From Pseudomonas sp. UMAB-08 (lineage in GTDB: Bacteria > Pseudomonadota > Gammaproteobacteria > Pseudomonadales > Pseudomonadaceae): DNA of 64,000 nt. The stretch spans positions 2,780-66,779 of the forward strand of contig NZ_LT607422.1 of NCBI RefSeq assembly GCF_900095225.1, read 5' to 3'. The notes below the pieces were generated by a model. The model was not told where the DNA came from, searched no databases, and was given only the letters and a program-made list of their open reading frames with translations. This document shows positions 34,047 to 42,779 of the stretch, one piece after another. The stretch's first letter is position 1. Each line of letters opens with the position of its first letter. The position numbers and the translations under genes were made by a program.

Positions 34047-35243
34047 ATGTCCCTGCCTAGCTTGCGCCTCAAAGCCAATGCCGACCGTCGCTTGCGCGCC
34101 GGCCACTTGTGGGTCTACAGCAACGAAATCGATGTAGCCGCCACCCCGCTCAACGGCTTTGCTGCGGGCGATCAAGCCATTCTGGAAGCCGCTGGCGGCA
34201 AGCCGTTGGGCATTGTGGCGATGAGCCCCAACAACCTGATCTGCGCACGCCTGCTGTCTCGCGACATCAAGGTGCCGCTGGATAAATCGTTGCTGGTACA
34301 CCGCCTGAACGTAGCGCTGTCGTTGCGCGAACGCCTGTTCGACAAGCCTTATTACCGCTTGGTGTTTGGCGACTCCGACCTGCTGCCGGGTCTGGTGGTC
34401 GATCGTTTTGGCGACATCCTGGTGGTGCAACTGGCTTCCGCCACCATGGAAAACCATAAGGAAGACCTGCTCGCGGCCTTGATTCAAGTGATCAAGCCGA
34501 GTGGCATCCTGTTCAAGAACGACTCCGCCGCGCGCGATGCCGAAGGCCTCAACCGTTACGTCGAGACCGCCTTCGGCCTGGTGCCTGAGTGGGTTGCGCT
34601 GGAAGAAAACGGGGTGAAATTCGAAGCGCCGGTCATGGCCGGACAGAAAACCGGCTGGTTCTATGACCACCGCATGAACCGTGCGCGCATGGCACCGTAC
34701 GTCAAAGGCAAGCGCGTCCTGGACCTGTTCAGCTACATCGGCGGCTGGGGCGTGCAAGCGGCCGCTTTCGGTGCCAGCGATGTCACCTGCGTCGACGCAT
34801 CCTCTTTCGCGCTGGACGGCGTTGAACGTAACGCGGCGCTCAACGGTTTCACCGACAAAGTGGCGTGCATCGAAGGCGACGTGTTCGAAGCACTGAAGGA
34901 GCTGAAAAACGGCGAAGAGCGTTTCGACGTGATCGTTGCTGATCCGCCGGCCTTCATCAAACGCAAAAAAGACCTGAAAAACGGCGAAGGCGCTTACCGC
35001 CGTCTCAACGAACAGGCCATGCGCCTGCTCAGCAAAGACGGGATCCTGATCAGCGCCTCCTGTTCGATGCACCTGCCGGAGGACGATCTGCAAAACATCC
35101 TCCTGACCAGCGCCCGCCACCTGGACCGCAACATGCAGTTGCTGGAACGCGGCGGCCAAGGCCCGGACCACCCGGTGCACCCGGCAATTGCCGAAACGCG
35201 TTATATCAAGAGCATGACCTGCCGGTTGCTGCCGAACAGCTGA
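34047..35243 (+). CDS. rlmI: 23S rRNA (cytosine-C5)-methyltransferase, RlmI type
   Basis: The 398-residue SAM-dependent enzyme of the RlmI/RlmK group has an N-terminal PUA domain (about 1-80, RLRAGHLWVYSNEID), a central EEHUD-like domain and a C-terminal methyltransferase fold. VLDLFSYIGGWGVQAAAFGA is the SAM motif, and VIVADPPAFIKRKKDL carries the catalytic loop. ISASCSMHL holds the conserved cysteine. The expected target is C1962 of 23S rRNA. CCGGAGCGACGTC precedes the ATG. Confidence 0.93.
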   Translation: MSLPSLRLKANADRRLRAGHLWVYSNEIDVAATPLNGFAAGDQAILEAAGGKPLGIVAMSPNNLICARLLSRDIKVPLDKSLLVHRLNVALSLRERLFDKPYYRLVFGDSDLLPGLVVDRFGDILVVQLASATMENHKEDLLAALIQVIKPSGILFKNDSAARDAEGLNRYVETAFGLVPEWVALEENGVKFEAPVMAGQKTGWFYDHRMNRARMAPYVKGKRVLDLFSYIGGWGVQAAAFGASDVTCVDASSFALDGVERNAALNGFTDKVACIEGDVFEALKELKNGEERFDVIVADPPAFIKRKKDLKNGEGAYRRLNEQAMRLLSKDGILISASCSMHLPEDDLQNILLTSARHLDRNMQLLERGGQGPDHPVHPAIAETRYIKSMTCRLLPNS

Positions 35244-35258
35244 TCACTGCTTCGCGGC

Positions 35259-35309
35259 CTATCGCGGGCAAGCCCGCTCCTACAGCAGGAGCGGGCTTGC
35301 CCGCGATAG
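35259..35309. repeat. Paired inverted REP (REPIN) downstream of rlmI
   Basis: Two perfect 23-bp arms (35259-35281 and 35287-35309) face each other across a 5-nt loop. Each arm contains CGCGGGCAAGCCCGCTCC or its complement. It lies just past the 3' end of the RAYT gene, which encodes the protein thought to move such elements. Confidence 0.9.
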
Positions 35310-35314
35310 CACCT

Positions 35315-35773
35315 TCACAGCCAAACAGCATCCCACAGCGGATAATCCCCTATCCTCGCTACCAGTCCGGCACGCACCGGGTTGGCAACGATATAGCGAG
35401 CAAACCTTTTCAGATCCTCTTCACGGCGCACAGCCTGGTCGTAATACCCCTTCTGCCATAGACAATCGCTGCGGCTCAGCGCTGCATTGACCGCCCTCGC
35501 ACTTCTCGATTTGGTCCCTCGCATTAGATCAGGCAACGTCCCACTCTTCAGCTCGATCAACCAATGAAAATGGTCAGGCATGACCACCCATGCAAGCGAA
35601 TCAGCCCAACCTTGATCCTGAGCGTCTCGAAATTCGCTCACCACTAATCGGCCTAACCGCCAATCTGCGAAGATAGATAACCGGTTATGAACGACCGAGG
35701 TAAGCAGATAAATGCGCCCGGTTTCCGAGAACCTTCCAACGCGCATTTGGTGACTACGATGTGAGTCAGGCAT
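35315..35773 (-). CDS. REP-associated tyrosine transposase (RAYT)
   Basis: The 152-residue HUH-type single-strand endonuclease has a Y1 transposase fold. The metal-binding His-x-His is in VVMPDHFHWLIEL; the single catalytic Tyr lies in QKGYYDQAV. YIVANPVRAGLV is a RAYT signature near the C-terminus. AAGGAGG 7 bp before the ATG is a strong ribosome-binding site. REP elements flank it on both sides (35259-35309 and 35882-35925). RAYTs are domesticated relatives of IS200/IS605 transposases that maintain REPINs and do not move themselves. The gene appears intact. Confidence 0.93.
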   Translation of the reverse strand: MPDSHRSHQMRVGRFSETGRIYLLTSVVHNRLSIFADWRLGRLVVSEFRDAQDQGWADSLAWVVMPDHFHWLIELKSGTLPDLMRGTKSRSARAVNAALSRSDCLWQKGYYDQAVRREEDLKRFARYIVANPVRAGLVARIGDYPLWDAVWL

Positions 35774-36127
35774 TCCATTGCCTCCTTCGTTGGGTCCTCT
35801 AAACCGAAGATTAGGTCAGTGCGTCTGCCTCCTCCCGCAAGACATTGACTCTGAATGTGTCTATTCGGACTACAACGCCCTCTAGGAGCAGGCTTGCCCG
35901 CGATTAAGGTCCGAACGACCTTCGGCATTCCTTCCTGGCGCCGCAGGTGTAGAATCTGCGCTATTCATCGCCAGTCATCCCCGGCGGGTTTATGAGCTCA
36001 GGCCGAGCGCGCGGCGATCCCGTGGCGTTATCGGTTCACCGCAGCATCCGGTCACTGCCGGGTGTTTGTGTCGTTAATAGAAGCTCTCCCCCCTTTCCTG
36101 ATACCTGATTGCCGCCAGGAGCGCTCC
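35774..36127. other. Intergenic region: RAYT promoter side, REP element, ilvD leader
   Basis: This 354-bp gap lies between divergent genes. It holds the REP at 35882-35925 and a GC-rich stretch (about 35955-36090) with several short complementary segments, for example ATCGCC with GGCGAT and CCGG with CCGG. That part may be a structured 5' leader of ilvD. TAGAAT at 35950-35955 could be its -10. No small gene is supported. Confidence 0.4.
35882..35925. repeat. REP element upstream of the RAYT gene
   Basis: CTAGGAGCAGGCTTGCCC and GCGATTAAGGTCCG make a REP core followed by the AAGGTCCGAACGACCTT insert also seen at 10019-10084. Together with 35259-35309 it brackets the RAYT gene. Confidence 0.75.
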
Positions 36128-37975
36128 ATGCCTGATTACCGTTCGAAAACGTCCACCCACGGCCGCAATATGGCCGGCGCTCGCGCTTTGTGGCGCGCCA
36201 CCGGGATGAAAGACGCCGATTTCAAGAAACCGATCATCGCCATCGCCAACTCGTTCACCCAGTTCGTGCCCGGCCATGTGCACCTCAAAGACATGGGCCA
36301 ACTGGTCGCTCGTGAAATCGAACGCGCCGGTGGCGTGGCCAAGGAATTCAACACCATTGCCGTGGATGACGGCATCGCCATGGGTCACGACGGCATGCTG
36401 TATTCGCTGCCGAGCCGCGAGATCATCGCCGACTCCGTGGAATACATGGTCAACGCCCACTGCGCCGACGCCATCGTGTGCATTTCCAACTGCGACAAGA
36501 TCACCCCTGGCATGTTGATGGCCGCCTTGCGCCTGAATATCCCGGTGATCTTCGTGTCTGGTGGCCCGATGGAAGCTGGCAAGACCAAACTGGCCAGCCA
36601 CGGTCTGGACCTGGTCGACGCGATGGTGATCGCCGCTGACTCCGAAGCCAGCGATGAAAAAGTCGCCGAGTACGAGCGCAGTGCGTGCCCGACATGCGGC
36701 TCCTGCTCCGGCATGTTCACCGCCAACTCGATGAACTGCCTGACCGAAGCCCTGGGCCTTGCGCTGCCGGGCAACGGTACGCAGCTGGCGACCCACAGCG
36801 ACCGCGAGCAACTGTTCCTGCAGGCTGGCCGCACCATCGTCGACCTGTGCCGCCAGTACTACACCGAGAACGATGAGTCGGTACTGCCGCGCAATATCGC
36901 CAACTTCAAAGCCTTCGAAAACGCCATGACCCTGGACATTGCGATGGGTGGTTCGACCAACACCATCCTGCATTTGCTGGCGTCGGCGCAGGAAGCTGAA
37001 ATCGATTTCGACTTGAAGGACATCGACCGCCTGTCGCGCAAAGTGCCGCAACTGTGCAAGGTCGCGCCGAATATCCAGAAGTACCACATGGAAGACGTGC
37101 ACCGTGCCGGCGGGATTTTCAGCATCCTCGGCGAACTGGCTCGCGGTGGCTTGCTGCACACCGATCTGCCGACCGTCCACAGCAAGACCATGGCCGAAGG
37201 CATTGCCAAATGGGACATCACCCAGACTGACGACGAAGCGGTACACACCTTCTTCAAGGCTGGTCCTGCGGGCATTCCGACCCAGACTGCATTCAGTCAG
37301 TCGACTCGTTGGGAAACCCTGGATGACGACCGTGAGAACGGCTGTATCCGCAGCGTAGAACACGCGTACTCGCAAGAAGGCGGACTGGCCGTGCTGTACG
37401 GCAACATCGCGCTGGACGGCTGCGTGGTGAAAACCGCAGGCGTCGATGAGTCGATCCATGTCTTTGAAGGCAACGCAAAGATCTTCGAAAGCCAGGACAG
37501 CGCCGTACGCGGCATCCTCGCCGACGAAGTGAAGGCTGGCGACATCGTGATCATCCGTTACGAAGGTCCGAAAGGCGGCCCGGGCATGCAGGAAATGCTC
37601 TACCCGACGTCGTACCTGAAATCCAAAGGCCTGGGTAAAGCCTGCGCCTTGCTCACCGACGGTCGTTTCTCTGGCGGCACCTCGGGCTTGTCCATCGGCC
37701 ACGCATCGCCAGAAGCAGCAGCGGGCGGTGCGATTGGTCTGGTGCGCGATGGCGACAAAGTACTGATCGACATTCCGAACCGCTCGATCAATCTGTTGAT
37801 CAGCGATGAAGAAATGGTCGGACGCCGTGCCGAGCAAGACGCCAAAGGCTGGAAGCCGGTCGAGAAGCGCCCACGTAAAGTGACGACGGCTCTGAAAGCC
37901 TACGCCCTGCTGGCGACCAGCGCCGACAAAGGCGCGGTGCGTGACAAGGCGATGCTCGATAAGTTGATGCCATAA
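36128..37975 (+). CDS. ilvD: Dihydroxy-acid dehydratase
   Basis: The 615-residue iron-sulfur enzyme dehydrates 2,3-dihydroxy acids to 2-keto acids in isoleucine and valine synthesis. Cluster and substrate residues lie in CISNCDKITPGM and CPTCGSCSGMFTANSMNC. TDGRFSGGTSGLSIGH is a C-terminal signature. ATG at 36128 is preceded by CAGGAGCGCTCC; an in-frame start 22 codons upstream is rejected because of this site and the family length. The gene is not next to other ilv genes here. Confidence 0.97.
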   Translation: MPDYRSKTSTHGRNMAGARALWRATGMKDADFKKPIIAIANSFTQFVPGHVHLKDMGQLVAREIERAGGVAKEFNTIAVDDGIAMGHDGMLYSLPSREIIADSVEYMVNAHCADAIVCISNCDKITPGMLMAALRLNIPVIFVSGGPMEAGKTKLASHGLDLVDAMVIAADSEASDEKVAEYERSACPTCGSCSGMFTANSMNCLTEALGLALPGNGTQLATHSDREQLFLQAGRTIVDLCRQYYTENDESVLPRNIANFKAFENAMTLDIAMGGSTNTILHLLASAQEAEIDFDLKDIDRLSRKVPQLCKVAPNIQKYHMEDVHRAGGIFSILGELARGGLLHTDLPTVHSKTMAEGIAKWDITQTDDEAVHTFFKAGPAGIPTQTAFSQSTRWETLDDDRENGCIRSVEHAYSQEGGLAVLYGNIALDGCVVKTAGVDESIHVFEGNAKIFESQDSAVRGILADEVKAGDIVIIRYEGPKGGPGMQEMLYPTSYLKSKGLGKACALLTDGRFSGGTSGLSIGHASPEAAAGGAIGLVRDGDKVLIDIPNRSINLLISDEEMVGRRAEQDAKGWKPVEKRPRKVTTALKAYALLATSADKGAVRDKAMLDKLMP

Positions 37976-37983
37976 GACCGTTA

Positions 37984-38028
37984 TCGCGGGCAAGCCCGCT
38001 CCTACTGTAGGAGTGGGCTTGCCCGCGA
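37984..38028. repeat. Paired inverted REP (REPIN) after ilvD
   Basis: Arms of 22 bp (37984-38005 and 38007-38028) pair with a single mismatch and almost no loop. They share the core of the element at 35259-35309. It lies between the convergent ilvD and pchP genes and may also stabilise transcript ends. Confidence 0.88.
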
Positions 38029-38044
38029 GGCAGTCACCTCGGTT

Positions 38045-39112
38045 TTACTGAATTTCCTCCGGCTTCACGATCACCCAATTCTTGTCCGCCGTCACAGCCA
38101 GGCCTTCTTTGGCCTGGGCAGCCGCGTTGGTGGTCATCATGCCGTTGAGTTGAGTCATGTACTTGTCTTTGCGGTTGACCCACAGGTGAACGCCACCTTT
38201 GGCCACGTCAACGCTGTGAAACAGCATGTAGCCGTCACTGGTTGGGGTGTCGCCACCGACCAGCACCGGTTTTTTCCACTGGTCGATGTACGTCAGGATT
38301 GCCGCTTGTTTGCCTGCCATCCAGGTTGCAGGCGTCCACAGGTACGGCGTCAGCTCCAGACCCAGGTTGCTCTTCTCATCGTATTTGCCCGCCGTGATCT
38401 GCTTGCGCGCAGTCGTCAGTTCGCCTGTCGTGCGATTTTTCAGTAGCGTGGTCACGCCAATCACGTTCTGCGGTTTGACGTTGTAGCCGTACTTGGGATC
38501 AGCCGCGACCATGCGCACCAATTCCTCGGAAGCAGCGGTCATCACGTAGACCTCGATGCCGTTCTCCATCAGCTTGTTGTACAGCTCGGCCTGCCCGGTG
38601 AAGACCTTGGGTGGCTGGACGTCGATATTTTTGACCGTATCGCCATCGTAATACGTGCTCGGCACCGGTTTGCCCGACGCCATCAGCTCATCGACGTAAC
38701 CCTTGAGTTCCGCGAGCGTGAACCCGGAGAACACCTGAGCCACCCATGGGTAGCACACCATGTCGTCGATTTCACACAGACGGTAGTAGTAGCTGAACAG
38801 GCTTTCCTTGTGGTCGGCCGTGTCCTTGAACGGGATCAATTTAAGAGAGGGATCGAGGCTTTCGCGGGTGATCAGGCCCTTGTTTTCCATGAACGGCAGC
38901 AGCGACTCTTCCAGATCGTAGCGATAGCTGGTGTTGTCCATGTCGAACACGGCGAAGTTACCCTTGTTGGCGTTGGCTTCGATCATGGCATTGAGCTGCT
39001 TGGCCGCAGGTGCAGGCCAATGGGTCAATTCGGTGGCAAACGTCTGGCTGGCAAGCGCTACGCTCAGTCCCAACGTCAGCATGGCGGCAAACAGTTTTGG
39101 CGCGAGATTCAT
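38045..39112 (-). CDS. pchP: Phosphorylcholine phosphatase (HAD superfamily)
   Basis: The 355-residue periplasmic phosphatase has a signal peptide ending QTFA (about residue 26). HAD motif I is FDMDNTSY with nucleophile Asp57 and general acid Asp59. Motif II Thr/Ser is in VYVMTAASEE, and the late acidic motif is LVGGDTPTSDGYM. PchP releases choline from phosphorylcholine in Pseudomonas and works with phospholipase C. ATG at 39112 follows GAGGAGGGACC, a strong ribosome-binding site, so the longer frame is rejected. Confidence 0.88.
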   Translation of the reverse strand: MNLAPKLFAAMLTLGLSVALASQTFATELTHWPAPAAKQLNAMIEANANKGNFAVFDMDNTSYRYDLEESLLPFMENKGLITRESLDPSLKLIPFKDTADHKESLFSYYYRLCEIDDMVCYPWVAQVFSGFTLAELKGYVDELMASGKPVPSTYYDGDTVKNIDVQPPKVFTGQAELYNKLMENGIEVYVMTAASEELVRMVAADPKYGYNVKPQNVIGVTTLLKNRTTGELTTARKQITAGKYDEKSNLGLELTPYLWTPATWMAGKQAAILTYIDQWKKPVLVGGDTPTSDGYMLFHSVDVAKGGVHLWVNRKDKYMTQLNGMMTTNAAAQAKEGLAVTADKNWVIVKPEEIQ

Positions 39113-39271
39113 AACGGGGTCCCTCCTCAAGGTTGAGGACTGACCGTAGCAAAATCTCGTGACATCTCTAGCGCATCAACGACCGCCCGTGTCGTGAAGA
39201 CGTCATGCTGATAACGATTCGCGACACGCGCGTCAAAAACGACAAGGCCCACAAGGGATCTGTGCCTGGGT

Positions 39272-39784
39272 TTACATTTTTTCCCACACTTCAAAGCTGT
39301 AAGCCGGCTTGTCGTCCTGCGCCGGGTTAGGGGTGTTGGACACCAGCGTCCACTGCGCGGTATCGAACTCGGGGAACCAGGCATCGCCTTCAGGGCTGAG
39401 CGCCACGCGGGTCAGGTACAGGCGGTCTGCCTGCGCCAGGCCTTGCGCATACAGCTGCGCCCCGCCAATCAGCATCACTTCATCGACGCCCTGCTCCCGC
39501 GCCCATTGCTCGGCACGGACCACGGCGGCGTCGAGTGAAGTAAACACCTCCGCGCCTTCGAGCTGCAGATCGGCCTGGCGACTGACCACCAGATTCAACC
39601 GCCCCGGCAAGGGCCGGCCCAGAGAGTCCCAGGTTCTACGACCCATGATGATTGGCTTGCCGAGGGTCCTGACTTTAAAGTACTTAAAATCGCCCGGTAA
39701 ATGCCAAGGCATGGAATTATTCCAGCCGATCACTCGGTTTTCACCGATGGCCGCGATAAGGCTGAGAGAGAGAGAGTTTTTCAT
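39272..39784 (-). CDS. folA: Dihydrofolate reductase
   Basis: The 170-residue enzyme reduces dihydrofolate to tetrahydrofolate with NADPH and is the target of trimethoprim. AAIGENRVIGWNNSMPWHLPGD is the N-terminal cofactor and substrate loop with Trp and the catalytic acid. PIIMGRRTWDSLG and EVMLIGGAQLYAQ bind NADPH. The length is typical. It lies upstream of pchP on the same strand and divergent from the DUF2868 gene. Confidence 0.97.
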   Translation of the reverse strand: MKNSLSLSLIAAIGENRVIGWNNSMPWHLPGDFKYFKVRTLGKPIIMGRRTWDSLGRPLPGRLNLVVSRQADLQLEGAEVFTSLDAAVVRAEQWAREQGVDEVMLIGGAQLYAQGLAQADRLYLTRVALSPEGDAWFPEFDTAQWTLVSNTPNPAQDDKPAYSFEVWEKM

Positions 39785-39911
39785 GGCGGCGAGGATACCA
39801 AAGCTCCTGCCTTGCTGAAACGACCAATCTAACTAGTCGGCAGACGGCGCTTTTCTTTTAAGGATTCCCAACGGTTATGCTCTCCTCTTTCATCGCCAAA
39901 AGAGACGACGC

Positions 39912-41306
39912 GTGATTGCTGCTATTTCTCCTTCCCCAGATAAGTTGGATAGCCTCTGGCTGACTGAAGCCGTGCGCCTGCGCGAAGAACACGCGGGCCC
40001 TTTGGAAGACCTGGAGGCCAATCGCCGCGCCCGCGCCACCGCAGGTGACCTGCCGACACGCATTCAGAACCGTGCCCTGTGGCTGGCCGAGCGCGATGGT
40101 TTGCTAAACGCTCTGCATCACTGGAAACAAGGCGCGCGACTGGCGTTGATTGTCCTGGCCATGATGGTCGTGATCACCGGCGCCGGCTTGGCGTTTGCGG
40201 CACTGGGCAACGGGCAAGCGCCGGTCAATGTGTTCTGGGCCCTGGGCAGCCTGCTGGGGCTCAATCTGATCCTGCTGCTCAGTTGGGCGCTGAGCATGCT
40301 GTTCGCCGGGGAAAGCACTGCCAGCCTTGGGCGGCTGTGGTTATGGCTGAGTGAAAAGCTCGCCCGCGATGCCCAGGCGGCGCAACTGGCGCCCGCGCTG
40401 GTTCTGTTGCTGCAACGTCAACGGCTGAACCGCTGGGCGTTGGGTATGGTGGTCAACGGCGCGTGGCTGCTGGCGCTGCTCAGCGCGCTGGTGATTCTTC
40501 TGATGCTGATGGCGACCCGGCGCTATGGGTTTGTCTGGGAAACCACTATTTTGCGGGGTGATACGTTCGTCACCGTCACCCAGGCCCTCGGCGCGCTGCC
40601 CGCGTTGCTGGGGTTTAGCGTGCCGACTGAAACCATGATCCGCGCCAGCGGCGACAGTGCATTGAGCATCGAAAGCGCGCGCCAGGCGTGGGCGGGCTGG
40701 TTGGTCGGCGTATTGCTGGTCTACGGGATCGTCCCGCGTCTGCTGTTGGCCCTGGTCTGCCTGTGGCATTGGCGACGTGGCCGTGCCGCCCTCAGCCTCG
40801 ATCTGAACATGCCCGGTTACAGCCAGCTCCGCGAACGCCTGATGCCCAGCAGTGAGCGTCTGGGTATCAGTGATGCCGCGCCCGAGCAACTGCACAGCAC
40901 GCAATCAGGCACTGTAGCGCCCGACAGCGACGGCGCGTTGCTGGTCGCCATCGAACTCGACGATCAGCGCCCATGGCCGCCGAGTCTGCCGAAGAGCGTC
41001 ATAGACGCGGGGATTCTCGACAGCCGCGAATCCCGACAAAAGCTGCTCGATCAACTGACCCGCTTTCCACCTGCGCGTCTGACCATCGCGTGCGACCCGC
41101 GCCGCTCGCCAGACCGTGGCAGCTTGGCGCTGATTGCAGAACTGGCCCGCTGTGCCGGGGCAACGCGGATCTGGCTGCTGCAAGCACCGCCCGGCCAGGC
41201 ACTGGACGCAGAGCGTTTGGGCGACTGGCATTCAGCGCTGCAAAAACTCGACATCACCTACGCCGACAGCGCGCCGCTGAAGTGGCTGGAGACCGGCCAT
41301 GACTAA
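39912..41306 (+). CDS. DUF2868 integral membrane protein
   Basis: The 464-residue protein starts with GTG. A cytoplasmic N-terminus with several charged helices (about 1-72) precedes membrane helices near 76-98, 107-132, 176-202 and 260-286. A C-terminal soluble domain (about 287-464) contains ALLVAIELDDQRPWPPSLP and LTIACDPRRSPDRG. This is the DUF2868 pattern. No enzymatic motif is visible. The stop overlaps the next gene by 8 bp. That partner is a GTPase, so the two probably form one membrane-associated unit. Function unknown. Confidence 0.85.
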   Translation: MIAAISPSPDKLDSLWLTEAVRLREEHAGPLEDLEANRRARATAGDLPTRIQNRALWLAERDGLLNALHHWKQGARLALIVLAMMVVITGAGLAFAALGNGQAPVNVFWALGSLLGLNLILLLSWALSMLFAGESTASLGRLWLWLSEKLARDAQAAQLAPALVLLLQRQRLNRWALGMVVNGAWLLALLSALVILLMLMATRRYGFVWETTILRGDTFVTVTQALGALPALLGFSVPTETMIRASGDSALSIESARQAWAGWLVGVLLVYGIVPRLLLALVCLWHWRRGRAALSLDLNMPGYSQLRERLMPSSERLGISDAAPEQLHSTQSGTVAPDSDGALLVAIELDDQRPWPPSLPKSVIDAGILDSRESRQKLLDQLTRFPPARLTIACDPRRSPDRGSLALIAELARCAGATRIWLLQAPPGQALDAERLGDWHSALQKLDITYADSAPLKWLETGHD

Positions 41307-42672
41307 AGCGCTCAAGCTGGCGGTGGTGGGCCACACCAATGTCGGCAAAACCTCGTTGCTGCGCACCCTGACCCGCGATGTCGGTTTCGGTGACGTCTCA
41401 CACCGCCCCAGCACCACGCGGCATGTGGAGGGTGCTCGGTTGTCGGTGGACGGCGAGGCCCTGCTGGAGCTTTACGACACGCCCGGCCTCGAAGATGCCA
41501 TCGCCCTGCTCGATTATTTAGAGCGCCTGGACCGTCCCGGTGAGCGTCTGGATGGACCGGCACGCTTGGCGCGTTTTCTCGACGGCAGCGAAGCTCGCCA
41601 GCGCTTCGAGCAGGAAGCCAAGGTGCTGCGCCAGTTACTGGCCTCGGATGCCGGCTTGTATGTGATCGACGCACGCGAACCGGTGCTGGCTAAATACCGT
41701 GATGAATTGGAGGTACTGGCCAGTTGCGGCAAACCGCTGCTGCCGGTGCTGAATTTTGTCAGCAGTGCCGAACACCGCGAAGCAGACTGGCGCGAAGCCT
41801 TGGCGCGTCTGGGCCTGCATGCGCTGGTGCGATTCGACAGCGTTGCGCCGCCGGAAGACGGCGAGCGCCGACTGTACGAAAGCCTTGCCCTGTTGCTGGA
41901 AAATTCCCGTGAGCAACTGGAACGACTGATTATCGACCAGCAAGCGCAACGTCTGGCACGCCAGCAAAGCGCGGCTCGCCTGATCGCTGAACTGCTGCTG
42001 GATTGTGCCGCCTGCCGTCGCAGCGTCGCCACCGGATCAGGTCAGGAGCAAATCGCCATCGACGCGCTGCGCAAGGCCATCCGCCTGCGCGAGCAACGCT
42101 GCGTCGAAGCCCTGCTCAAGCTGTACGCCTTCCGCCCGCAAGACGCTACTGCCACTGACTTGCCGCTGCTGGATGGGCGTTGGGGCGACGATTTGTTCAA
42201 CCCGGAAACCCTCAAGCTGCTGGGCGTACGCCTGGGCGGAGGGATCGCCGCGGGCGCAGCAGCCGGAGCGGGCGTGGATTTGTTGGTGGGCGGGATTACC
42301 TTGGGCGCCGCAGCGTTGGTCGGGGCAATTGCCGGTGGCGCGCTGCAAACGGCTCGCAGCTACGGCTCGCGCCTGCTTGGCAAGCTCAAGGGCCAGCGCG
42401 AGCTGACGATCGACGATGCAGTGTTGCGCCTGCTCGCCCTGCGCCAACGGCAATTGCTCCAGGCCCTTGACCTACGCGGTCATGCAGCCATGGACAGGAT
42501 CACGCTGAGCACCCCTCAGAACAAAGCCTGGCGCGAAGGGAAACTCCCCGACAGCCTGCAAAAAGCCCGCGCTCACCCGCAATGGTCATCCCTCAATCTG
42601 CATGCGCGCCTGACCCAGGCCGAGCGCCAGGAGCAGATTGAGGCGTTGGCCAAGTTGCTGACTCAGACCTGA
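41299..42672 (+). CDS. DUF3482 GTPase with glycine-zipper membrane segment
   Basis: The 457-residue protein has an N-terminal TRAFAC GTPase domain: P-loop GHTNVGKTS (11-19), switch I region PSTTRHVEG, and DTPGL at 60-64 (G3). The C-terminal half belongs to DUF3482. About residues 308-350 hold a long Gly/Ala-rich hydrophobic hairpin (GGGIAAGAAAGAG and GAIAGGAL) like a membrane-inserting glycine zipper. It follows the DUF2868 gene in an overlapping arrangement. A role in membrane remodelling or envelope sensing can be imagined, but nothing is established. Confidence 0.86.
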   Translation: MTKALKLAVVGHTNVGKTSLLRTLTRDVGFGDVSHRPSTTRHVEGARLSVDGEALLELYDTPGLEDAIALLDYLERLDRPGERLDGPARLARFLDGSEARQRFEQEAKVLRQLLASDAGLYVIDAREPVLAKYRDELEVLASCGKPLLPVLNFVSSAEHREADWREALARLGLHALVRFDSVAPPEDGERRLYESLALLLENSREQLERLIIDQQAQRLARQQSAARLIAELLLDCAACRRSVATGSGQEQIAIDALRKAIRLREQRCVEALLKLYAFRPQDATATDLPLLDGRWGDDLFNPETLKLLGVRLGGGIAAGAAAGAGVDLLVGGITLGAAALVGAIAGGALQTARSYGSRLLGKLKGQRELTIDDAVLRLLALRQRQLLQALDLRGHAAMDRITLSTPQNKAWREGKLPDSLQKARAHPQWSSLNLHARLTQAERQEQIEALAKLLTQT

Positions 42673-42779
42673 CAAGCGTCACTCAAACGACGCCGACAGT
42701 CGTATAAGCAATTTTTGCTTACGCGAATTCCGCCAGCCCCGGTATCATCCCGCGCCCGATACACCCGGAACCTGAGCAC

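Noticed and set aside
34014..35180. Open frame antisense to rlmI
   Set aside because: RlmI motifs are clear on the forward strand; this frame has no recognisable protein.
36074..37993. Open frame of over 600 codons antisense to ilvD
   Set aside because: It mirrors ilvD codon positions, has no family motif or ribosome-binding site, and arises from high GC at third codon positions.
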